From contig BSYQ01000003.1 in NCBI GenBank assembly GCA_030272585.1, positions 7,068,001 through 7,132,000 of the forward strand: a stretch of DNA of 64,000 nucleotides. Reading direction: 5' to 3'. Position 1 is the stretch's first letter, and each line of letters begins with the position of its first letter. The stretch is from Bryopsis sp. KO-2023. Taxonomy: Eukaryota; Chlorophyta; Ulvophyceae; Bryopsidales; Bryopsidaceae. The position numbers were made by a program, and so were the translations under genes. Positions 1 to 9,960 of this stretch are shown piece by piece. The notes beneath the pieces were generated by a model, which saw nothing but the letters and a program-made list of their open reading frames with translations, was not told the DNA's origin and did not search any database.

Positions 1-2371
1 AAGCAAAAATATGAAAAATGAAATGAAATCCCAGCACTCACTTGATTTGTCGGTTGAGCAAACGTGGCTGACGTCAGGTGAGTCTTTACCCCATTTGGCT
101 TGGTGAATGAATTCGATTGAATGGTTCCGTTCGTTTTGAGCAAAGAGGACGTCTGACACTCGAGCAGAAGAGTGAATATCTCTGATTTGGGGGTTTTGAT
201 GTCGTAAAATTCAGACAGAGCACGGCGTAACGAAATTTGAGCAGGTTTTTCCATTTCATTTACGCCGTCCAGACTTGTCAATTTGGAGTCGTGGTACCAA
301 GAGGGGGTGTCGATGAGATGCTCCCCATCAGCTTTCATTTCTGTTAGTAAACCATCCACAGCCTGGACGAAAACAAACCACAAAAACAGAGGCCTTTCAG
401 ACAGAGGAGCAAAAGTCCAAAAAAAGTTGGCAAATCCGGACGTTTTTAGAATGATGTTATCAGTTTTATGCACTCCCCCCCCCCCCCCAAAAGCATTCAA
501 ACACTACCTTTGGGCAATTCAATGCATAGATTCCGAGAGCATCCCCAGGAATGTATTGGATGCCAGATTCGCCCAAATCGAACTCGACCAGCAAGGTGTT
601 TTTATCTTTTGCGGAGGAGACCTTACATAATCCCCTTATGTTCGTGATGGTCGCACAATAAGGAACGCTCTTGCCCCATTTCACGGTGGAGTCGATTTCC
701 GTCGTGAAGTCCAAAAAGTCATCTGGCAAGGAAAGTAAAACGCTCAGCTGAAAAAAATATGGAAAATAGTCGACCACGTTTGCAGTGCTGCCCAAAAAAA
801 TATGATAATGGCAATTCACACTTTCAATCAATTTCTTTCGCTATGATTCTTTTTGGGGTAATAGAGCTACGGTTTGTCAAAAAACATAAAAAAATAAAAT
901 TAAAATAAAATTATTACTATTACTATTTTTTTAAATTAAGAAAACGGTACATTTAATTAGTGTTATTTGTATTATTTATGTAGATATGGAGGAAAAGAGA
1001 ATTCTAAAAACGGGTGCATGTGCAAATATATTGCCATTATTACCTCCCAAATCCCCTATAGTCGGCAATTGCAGCAAAGGCAAGCCCTCGATCACGGCAC
1101 TCATCCAGCGGTCGATCGATTTCCAATCTTCCCGGTCAACCTCTTGACAATCGACAAATCGATTTCCTCCAGAAACATCCAGCGATTCGTCCACCGTTTT
1201 TCCAGAGCGGCAGAAATGGGGATAGGAACTGGTTACAGGCAAACCCCCCCATCAAAGCTTGGCCATTTAATTTTTCTTTTTTCGATTGAGTAGAATATGT
1301 GGTTGAATTTAATCTTATAAACACAGCAACAAGGATCCTGCGCAGGAAAAAATCCATTACTACTTTTCGTTTGTGTCTGATATTTAAAAAAAAATTCGCA
1401 ATCGAATGTCTGAATTGTTTTCCTACACACCTGTCCCCCAGAGCACAAACGGAGAAATTGAGATCCGACAAGTCCCCAGCGCTGCCAGCTGACAGCCAAT
1501 CACAAAAATCACGAGCCTCTGGAGGAGGAACCCCATCGCCCTGTGAACTGCACAACCAATTTGGCCAGGGGAAATTACAGATATCAAATTCCATGACCAA
1601 GGCTTGATCATAACGGGTGAAACTATTTAAGTATTAAATTAAAAAAAAAAGAGAGTGAGACACACACATATATTTCCACAAGAGAAATATATACAGGTCT
1701 TTGAGGGTGGAACCTACCTGAGTCGAACATACGACAAGGAGAATTTGCTCATTGGCCAGCTTGAGTCCTTGGGGAAAATCTGCCATGTTCAGCAAGACAG
1801 GCCTGGTAACATCAAGAAATCTCAACGTCACTGCATTCATATTTCTGGTGCTACAGTGGTGGGGTGGGTGTTGCACCATTTGGTTGGCTTTTAAAAGATT
1901 GTCAGATTACTCATGATGGGCAATCTGCCAAACAAACCCTGCATCCATTCTGAATTGTTTAATTGTACACTCAAGAGTCCAAAGATGCATGTCTTACCAA
2001 TAGCTTCCCTTCTCCTTCAGCTGTCCACACAGTTTTTCAGCGATTTCTTTCGAAAAGCCATACTCCGTTCCATACAAAACGGGAACTCGAATAGCGTCCA
2101 GGGGCGCTGTCTCCTCCACAACTTCTGAGACGTCATCTTGTGCGGGGCCAGATCCCGATGGACCTTTCAGGAAAGAGTCGAAGTCGGTGGGGGAAGCTTT
2201 GTTTGGCCGTTGTTTAAGGAACCCGTCGAAGTCGGTGGGGTCGATCGACTTTTTGCTGGTGGGCTTCAGATACCACAACGCCAGCGTCGCGCATCCCAAA
2301 GATGCCCAGAGCAACGCACGGTGCTCCCCATCCAACAGACTTCGAAGGAGCGCGACGGGGTCGGAAGCCAT
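1..2371 (-). CDS. NADPH diflavin reductase (sulfite reductase flavoprotein / P450 reductase family), 3' end off window
   Basis: Electron-transfer flavoprotein that passes NADPH electrons through FAD and FMN. Exons read on the minus strand: 1998-2371, 1718-1802, 1431-1540, 1044-1228, 508-722 and about 42-362; all junctions keep frame. The N-terminus (MASDPVALL...) has a hydrophobic segment near residues 20-35 (LLWASLGCATLALWYL), which suggests a membrane anchor. A flavodoxin domain follows, with FMN loop YGTEYGFSKEIAEKL, then VVCSTQGDGVPP and CALGDSSYPHFC. The start of the FAD domain shows GIQYIPGDALGIY and SLRRALSEFYDI. The ALGD-SSY-x-x-F-C and PGDALG motifs fit the CysJ/sulfite reductase and bacterial CYP102 branch better than classical animal CPR. 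The NADPH-binding end lies outside the window. Family call is strong; the exact partner (P450 or sulfite reductase) is inferred. Confidence 0.85.
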
Positions 2372-2565
2372 TGCTCAGCGTGCAACTGGTGGATGCTGGT
2401 TCGATATAGTCTTCCTTTGCTGGGTGTGCGTTTCAACGTTTGCCGTACAGGATGCGGTTGGCGTTTTCCTTGGAACGCTTGCGGCTGTCTTGAATGGATC
2501 TACTCCAAAAATCAGCAACTGATTCCAGAAAAATTTGAAAAGCAGAGAAAAGTGACGTTGGATTT

Positions 2566-2645
2566 CGCCAACCAGATGGAATCGAACCACTGACCTTCCC
2601 AGGTCCTACAGATTTGAAGTCAGGATCAGCCAGGATCAAGTCGGC
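2566..2645 (-). tRNA. Candidate selenocysteine tRNA (anticodon TCA), short D-arm
   Basis: Read on the minus strand, the 80-nt sequence has a 9-bp-type acceptor (5' GCCGACTTG against 3' CTGGTTGGC, one T-T mismatch). The anticodon region is GACTTCAAATCTGTAG with loop CTTCAAA (anticodon TCA), and a long variable arm forms GACCT/AGGTC. A perfect B box is present in GTGGTTCGATTCCA. A T run (2548-2551) lies about 15 nt downstream as a Pol III terminator. The CTTCAAA-Y-CTGTAG and GTGGTTC-R-ATTCCA stretches are typical of eukaryotic tRNA-Sec. The D region is roughly five nucleotides shorter than usual and the anticodon stem has a mismatch, so it may be a divergent gene, a pseudogene or a relic. Serine tRNA is less likely because TCA is not a serine anticodon. 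Confidence 0.5.
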
Positions 2646-3751
2646 AGAAACTTGGACGGAGCCAACTATTTAACCCCAAGGATTGATTTCCAATTCGGTT
2701 AGAAGGCTTGCACAGAAAGCAGCAATTCGTGAAATAGGAAAGAGCACGCCGAAAGCTTGCTCTGCAGGATTTATGCCAACGTTTTAAGAAAAATTCGACC
2801 TGGTGGCATGATCCAGCAGGGACAAAGTCTTGTTGTTTATTTTTGTTGGGGTTATAAACCACAACAAAAGGAAACAAGCACCACCAACTCTGGGCTTATC
2901 CTTCCATCGACCGACATCCGTACATTAATCTACAGCAATGTAGTGCAATGTACGGCTAATCATCCAGGTGGAATACAGTAATGAGAATCCAACGAACCGC
3001 GGCACAGTACTGCATGCAAAATGAGCTATTCGTGCGGACTGCGGCACCCCTCTTTTGCTCCGACACAGACGACAGCGCACGGTTTCGTTTCGCATTTCCA
3101 ATTCATTCCCACGAAAACAGCAGGAGCGACGATGACGATATTCCAAACACCACGACAGCTTCACGCGATTCTGGCATCCAAGCGGAGCTTTTGTTGGGTT
3201 ATGTATGGGGTGGTTCGACACTTCAGAATTGGCTTGGTGACTTTCACCATGTACCTCACAGAGGATCAAGGGATGACGTGGGAAGTACCATGAGGGCACA
3301 CAGCATAAATTTCGGAGCGGGGGCCAAGACCTCACCGTATTGTGGGGTGAACGGCGGTGTCTGGTGGGTGAATCGGCAAAAAAGTGGATACAAGTGAAGG
3401 AAATTTTGCCAGGTGGGGAGGCAGGCAAAATATGAGACGGGATATGATGTCGTTCGTTTCGTTGAGTTTAGTGTCGTGTGGGTGAACCCTCAACCCCTTA
3501 CGTCACGCGGAATATATGACTGTGGCGCAAGAAAACAACCTTCGGTCTCTGTGTAGACTGGATCCACAACTCAGGAAGCGAACGGCTAACATCTTCCTGC
3601 GACAGGAACTTCCCCTTTGTTTTCGATGCATGCTACGAAAAGAAGCGGCAATAGAACACTGGCGTGAAGTTTCTTGAAACGCTGTCAGTTTGCCAATAAC
3701 ACAGTGGCCTATGGTATTGGAGACTTATCGAGTGGGGTGGTTTGTGACAGA
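2646..3751. other. Intergenic, no gene recognised
   Basis: Several open frames up to about 165 codons exist here on both strands. None shows a recognisable domain, clear codon bias or a splice chain. The stretch should hold the 5' control regions of the diflavin reductase (leftward) and the CAP protein (rightward). Confidence 0.5.
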
Positions 3752-5229
3752 ATGGACGCCAAGATGACTGTCGACGCACGGAGTGGAGTGCTCTTGATGT
3801 ACGTCGTTATTGGTGCCCTGGTTTGCTGCATCCAGCCCGCGCAAGCAGAGATAACTTGCCTTCCCAATGACCCGTTCGGTTGCAAGCAAGCCGAACATGG
3901 CATTGGCGAGGCTTTCAGCAATACGCGTCGGGATCACCGTCGATCACTCCTCGGCATGGAAAATAAAATTGGTGGCGTCGCCACCCAGGAGGCATCGATG
4001 CCGGACATTGTGACAGGGAGAAAGTTGCTTCAAAGCCAATGTTCCTCCACAGACGGAAGCCCTGCCGCAGTGAGTGACGCATCAACGATAGACCCCGTGG
4101 GGACGTTTTATGCTGTGTTGATATATGTGTGGACTTTCGCCAACTAGCTCGACACAAGGAAATATTTAACAATTACGTAGTCTGTCTACTGATTCGTTCA
4201 TTAATCCGTTCGCAGATATTCCAATGCACGAACGCAGTCAGGGCCAACCCAGGTGCATTTGCTGCCTCATACCCCTGCAACTCTCAGTCCTGGCTTGGGA
4301 ATTACAGCAATCACTACAGACGTCCTTTTTCCAACCATCCCAACTTGAACAGTGCAGCCCAGGCTCACTCTCAAGATCAAGCGAACATGGGGAGGATGAC
4401 TCATTCTGGGTCGGATGGATCGGATGTTGGGTCAAGAACTCGGCGATCTGGATACAACTGGAGGTACGCATTCGTCTGTCAATGGAGCTCTATTGATCAC
4501 AAAAGAATATACAAGTGAATTATACTTATCGATGTGTGTGTTGAATGCAGCGGAATAGCTGAGAATGTGGCATACGGGCACACATCAGCTTTGTCTGTCG
4601 TTATGGCCTGGATGTGCTCCAGTGGCCACAGACGGAATATTATGAATTGCAAATACTCTGATATGGGTACTGGAGCAGCATCGAATGGCAGAACCTACCA
4701 CACTCAGGTAATAATTCATGCACCGTTCGAATTTATTTTTTTTGGAGAGGACATAAATCTAAGCAGGAGTTTTTGTCTCCAGGTGTTTGGCTGCCAGGGT
4801 CAATCTTGCGACTGTGCAGCTGGCCCAACACAGGCTCCAGCTCCAGCACCAGTGCCAACACCAACACCAGCACCTGCACCTAGACCAACAGCACCCACCG
4901 CTCCTGTACCAGTACCAGGACCTGTCCCCACTCCTACCCCCACCCCTACTCCCACTCCTACTCCCACTCCTACCCCCACACCTACCCCCAATCCATTCCG
5001 TCGGTCTGGTCGCAGGGGAGGCAGCTTTCCTGGGTTTGACTTCAAAAACTTCCAGACGGTTGTGCCAAACCCAGTGGGGCCGTCTCCCATTTCTATTCCA
5101 GGTGTAGTTCCAACGTTTGGTCCGCCAGCGCAGCCCGCTCCAACACCGACTTCAGGTTCTGCTGGAGGACAAAATCCTGCCTTCAAACGTTTTTGCGAAA
5201 GGTTAGGAGGGAGTTCCAGCTTCTGCTGA
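3752..5229 (+). CDS. Secreted CAP/SCP (PR-1-like) protein with Pro/Thr-rich tail
   Basis: Exons 3752-4096, 4216-4463, 4551-4707 and 4783-5229 join in frame to about 398 aa. The start at 3752 (MDAKMTVDARSG...) gives a signal peptide with hydrophobic core GVLLMYVVIGALVCC and cleavage after AQA; an in-frame ATG at 3674 would add 26 residues. The CAP domain starts at CTNAVRANPGAFAASYPC, has HSQDQANMGRMTHSG, then SGIAENVAYG, and ends with the signature SGHRRNIMN. The usual CAP residues (two His, Glu of AEN) are present. A low-complexity tail of PAPAP/PTPTPT repeats follows, then a short cysteine-containing C-terminus. CAP proteins are extracellular and often bind sterols or act in defence; the role here is unknown. 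The PT repeat is likely an O-glycosylated stalk (inference). Confidence 0.85.
4838..4990 (+). repeat. In-frame Pro/Thr/Ala-coding repeat
   Basis: Short CC(A/T)ACN-type units encode PAPAP and PTPTPT runs inside the last exon of the CAP gene. The purest part (about 4922-4990) is a six-base repeat. Such tracts change length easily. Confidence 0.85.
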
Positions 5230-6911
5230 AGCGGGAAAGGAGGTCTACTTGGTTGGGTGTGGAGTGAGGAATAATCTTGTACCATTGCATAGTTGCCAGC
5301 ACTAAGGAGACATACAATGCATTATATGACAGCTGCACAAATCGCTCTAAGATGTACGAGGAGCCGTAAGTACTCGTCGACATGACTGGAGGAAGTATCT
5401 GCTGAGGGGTATGAATGGTAGAGATATAAACTTACGAAATAACAAGAGAACAGAGGTTGGCATTGAGCCCCTGTACCAATAGGATACATTTCATTTGATG
5501 CAGTTTTCATAGTCACCTGGGTGGCTTACGTTTTCAAGGTTTTATCTTGGATAAGACATGGTGGGTAGTGCTGAGGGGGGAAGGGAGGTTTTTTTTTTGC
5601 AAGAAACCCTTCAGTTGGAGGGGCAGAACAATGTTTGGTCAGCGCTATTATCCATGGGAGTTTTCGAACTCAATTGTGCGTGAGGCACAGTGTTTTTGAT
5701 TTGCCAGTCTTTTTTCTGGTCATAAGTATGCAGCCCAGCTTTGGGTTTTTTACATTTTCGGGTGGCAGGGCTGTTGAGTATTGAGAATTGTTTGCATCGT
5801 TATAAATTCGAAATAAGGAGGCTTGTTAGTTGGGGTAGCGCCATGAATAAGAGGCGTCTGTTCAGTCAAGGAAGACTGAAAGTTGATGTTGTGGATCTTG
5901 TTGGTGGTATTGCTTGGCTATCTCCTGTAATTACAAGTGAATGATGCAATAAGTTTGGGATGTCGACTATCACAACTGTGCTGTCCCCAGCTTGGAATGA
6001 AATTCTGGGTTTGACTGACTGTAGGTCTGTCAGCAAGCTGGACAAAAATATAACCCAGAGACAGGAGGAAAATTAAATTTGAGGCTTGAAAACCTCATAA
6101 GGTTGAAAATAAAAGCACATCATTTTCAGCACATCCTGAGTCTGAACCCCACTGTGGTCCTGTTGAATAATGAATGCTGTTCGGAATGCTGTGTGTCAAC
6201 GAACTATTTAGCTCAATTAACAAAGCTGAGCCACCACTGGTCCCATATCATTGTCAGATTCTCTCCTCAGTCTGCCTTTTACTCTGGGTCTGTCCCTGGG
6301 AAGATAGGGATGAATTCTTAAAAAACGGTCAAGTTTAGGAAAACACATTGTCCTCCTGCTCTCCACTGCACATATCACACCATGATTTTCCATGAAGCTT
6401 CTCGGACTCTCTGGACAGTCAACTCCTCATGTGCAAATAATTACAGCCAGCAAACACCTGGCAAACCACTCCCATTTTCTGGCATTCTCAGGCTTCTACT
6501 GTAGTGCGCCGCACTGCTCAGTGACGTCCAAAAGTTTTTGGCTGCTGATTACCACACGGCCACGTCAGTCTCGACGGTGTCTGCGTGCACAGCTTCCTAC
6601 GACGAGTTCATTCGAAAAAAAAAAACCACCACACAATCTCATTCTGTGCCAAAAACATCAGCAAAGACACCATTGCATTGTATCTTGTCACTGTGACCAG
6701 AGAGCAAACTTTAGGAACAGCTTCTTTGTTTGGCGAACCACTTCTTTTGGAGCAAAGTTTTCTGAGTGGGAGAGACTTCCTTTTCGTGTTCTTCTGCGCT
6801 GATCCCTGAGTTCGTCAGGGAAGGACCTCCAGGACAAAAGAAAACCCACAGAGCTTCTCCACTTCGCCACAAGACAGTCGTTTCGTTGCGTACGTTTGGA
6901 AATCCCAGTCG
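5230..6911. other. Intergenic, no gene recognised
   Basis: AT-rich, with T and G runs (for example 5576-5599). Open frames are short and without recognisable motifs. The right end should hold the promoter and 5' UTR of the RING ligase gene. Confidence 0.5.
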
Positions 6912-8800
6912 ATGGGTCAAAGCATTAGCAGGCGAAACCCTGAACCCGTACAACTTCGGTATGACGCTACGAACCCGCCACCTCCGGAATACAACGCCCA
7001 CCCAGGTTATCAGGTACGTACCCTGTGCGGGATTCTCGCACATTGACCGGCAAATTTCCCTTCCCCGTTACGTTCTCCCCTCGAGAAAAACCAAGTAGCA
7101 AATCCTCCCCCATTCCCTTCCCAGCGCTCCCCCCCCCCCTCTCGTTTAAACATCTGAGGCTTCGCTCCGTCTCTGTTAATAGTTTTGACTAGGTGGTGCT
7201 GTGTCAGAACCCGTACCATCAACGACAACCCGCTGGGAGTCAAGCAAACCGACAGCAGCAATATGTAACGTACCCCACCCAGTATCCCGACCAATACCCG
7301 GTGCGTGTTCACCGTTTCGCATCTTTTCTGGTCGCTAATTACGGAACCCGTCCTTCTCCCCCCCCCCTCTAATCCCTCGTTAGATTTCTTTCCGCCCCCC
7401 CAGCAACTCGAACGTCTGCACTCTGAAAAAAAAAAGAGGACCCCTCCCCCAAATCTTTCAGTTCTGTTTGCACACACTTTCCAGGAGGGAAAAAAGAAGT
7501 GTGATATAAAATAATGTAGCTGTCAAGGGTTTCACTTAAAATTGAAAACCTTCAATTGCCTCCTTTCCCGATCAGCAAGGTTTTTTTTTTTTTTTTTTTT
7601 TAAATCTGCCATCTGTTCATGTTGCTGGGTTTTCACATTTGATGCTGTGGCTCCAAAACTTTTTTCAAATATTTTGTGTGGGCAGCAGTCGATTTTTTTT
7701 TTTTGTTTTTTTTTGTGGGGATTTTTCAGTATGGACGCTATGGACCTACCCCAAGGCAACCGGTGCTCCCTACACCGCAAATGGGGAACACTGCGCAGCA
7801 GACGGAGCTGCAACAGACCAAGACCATTCGAAACCAAGTCAATCTGAAGAAACCGACGCTAAGGATCGTTTTCAGGAACAAAGAGAAAACAAAAATAATG
7901 CCCACTTTCACTTTCGATGCGTCCGCACCGTGCAGGTGTGTTCAATTGGGGAAAAAACAAACATGCACTCTTGAAAATAAAATAAAAAATTAAATTAAAT
8001 TAAAAAATAGAGTATTTCTCTTCGTGCCCATCATCTTGAGTCTGATTTTTTGATAAATGACACTGCAGTTAAATACTGATTTTTTTTTTGGGGGGGGGGG
8101 GGACAGAGCAAACAGTTTTCTTTGCTCAAGGTCAATGTTTTTTTTGACGATTCTGTGGAAAGATGTGCCTGATTTCTAGTTCTGGAATACTTCGAATATA
8201 CAGTAGCGTAAATATTTCAAGTTTTTTCATGAGTGATGCTTTTCGCTGTCGAGACTTTTGTTTTTTTTTTAATTTCGCAATTCGCTTGCGGCCGCGAAAA
8301 TGGTGACCCATGAAAAAACTTGAAATTAGAGTATGATATTATTGTTTATATCATTTTTTACTCTTTTTTATAATTTGACCATCATCTAAAATTAGTGTTT
8401 TGAAATTGAGAAGAAGATGTAGATGTTCATTGTGAATGCATTGTCTTCGTGGGAGATTTGTGAACATGTTGTTTGTATGCAGTGTGACCCTATTTTTTCT
8501 TGCGAAGGAGGAGAACAACAAGGGATGCAAATTGACAGCTCGGCAGCCACCAGGACCCAGAGCTTTTTATGAAAAGGGGGTAGGTTGGGAGTGACAACTG
8601 GTCCCTAGCTGGGATTCTCCACTCATTCAAAATTCCGCAATCGGAGCTACGTAAGCACCTTGAAAAAAAAAAGGAAAAAAAAAATGGATTTCGAAATTTC
8701 AGTGCGGGTGGTGGTTCAGCCTGCAGTTTTTATTTTTGGATAAAAAATATTTTGATGTAGTCAGCCCATTACCATGTGTCAATCTTCTTTTTCTTTCCTT

Positions 8801-8831
<31 letters not shown>

Positions 8832-9960
8832 GGGTTTGGGTTCAAATTTCTTCGTTTTGCATCTATTTAAAAACAATCATAAAAGAAAGAGGAGGGTGTG
8901 TAAGTCGAATTTGTATGTTTTTTTTCCGGGTGGTGTGCAGCTGGCCCAGGTTTTCCCACCCCAAGGTGACGAGGCTGCAGCAGACGCCCACACATTGGAT
9001 TTGACCGAATACAATGAGTCAGAGCTCATGACGGTCACCCCTGGCCGTGACGAAACTTTCCCAATCGTTATCCGTCTCGAAACCGTAACTGACAAAGGGG
9101 GGCAAGAAGGCCACTCTTTGCAAGACCTGGAAGCGGGGTCTCGAATTCCTGCTTGGGTGCAATCTCAGACGACCTATGCCAGACTGGTGAAGGAGGAAGA
9201 CGGTTCTTGGGAGGCTCGAGCTGTGAAACAGAAAATTTGGGTGGAGGGCATTTCGTACGAGCTGCAAGAGATTTACGGCATTCAGGACATTTACAGCGGC
9301 GACAAGAAACCGTCGAGTGCACCTGTTACAGGTAGGCAGTGAAATTTGCATGTCGTATGGTTCCCATGTTGGGAAAAAAATATTTGTACCATCGAAAAAT
9401 TTGCCTTTTTTTTTTCGCCAAGTCTGTGGCTCAAGGTGGAAAAAAAAAAAAAAAAATGATTAAAGGAAAGAATGTATAAATATATTAATCGAAAAAGGGT
9501 GAAGAAAAGACAAACTAAGAGAGCACTTGATGTGTAATGCAGAAGTTTCTGGAGTTCTATCACTACAATTTTGGGATTGGGTTGGGTTTTCTCTTACATA
9601 TATATAGATACATTTCAGGTAAGATTTATCTTTACTGATTTTGATTTTCTGTATGGCTGTTAAACTTCAGGGGAAAAACCCAAGGACCCTATGGCGTCGT
9701 ACGCTTCCGAGGATTTGGAGGGTCGAGAGTGTGTGATTTGTTTGTCGGCGGTTCGGGACACCACCGTGCTTCCCTGCCGACACATGTGCATGTGCGAAGC
9801 TTGCGCGCGGGAGCTGCAAAGACAGCAAGTTTCCAGATGTCCGATTTGTAGGGATGTGATTGAATCTCTCTTGCACATCAAACGGCCGGACAAAAAAGCC
9901 GGGGAGAAGGGCAGGGAAACACCGCCACCGCCGGCAGAAAAAACTGTGGATGTAGCTTAG
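6912..9960 (+). CDS. MGRN1: MGRN1/LUL-type RING E3 ubiquitin ligase, N-myristoylation motif
   Basis: Six exons (6912-7013, 7208-7300, 7730-7935, 8483-8579, 8941-9331, 9671-9960) close in frame to about 392 aa. The N-terminus MGQSISRRN is a good N-myristoylation site, as in plant LUL proteins. A Pro/Gln/Tyr-rich stretch follows. The DAR2-like domain shows [37 protein letters not shown] and later [14 protein letters not shown], all typical of Mahogunin/LOG2. The C-terminal C3HC4 RING runs from [19 protein letters not shown] through [20 protein letters not shown]1/LUL ligases act on membrane proteins and endosomal traffic; substrate unknown here. The second exon's acceptor could alternatively lie a few bases upstream. 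The small fourth exon was placed by motif and phase and completes the domain. Confidence 0.9.
8811..8834 (+). repeat. Homopolymer G run after T run in intron
   Basis: A run of 24 G follows about 11 T inside the last-but-two intron of the RING gene. Read lengths over such runs are unreliable, so the true size may differ. Confidence 0.8.

Noticed and set aside
2925-3428. 167-codon minus-strand frame between the reductase and CAP genes
   Set aside because: No recognisable motif, uneven composition, and competing frames on the other strand of similar length.
4800-5285. Minus-strand Gly/Val-rich frame opposite the CAP tail
   Set aside because: Reverse reading of the Pro/Thr codon repeat.
8140-8160. 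Possible alternative small exon in the RING gene (FFFAQG reading near 8122)
   Set aside because: Phases did not close; the exon at 8483-8579 fits both phase and family motif.
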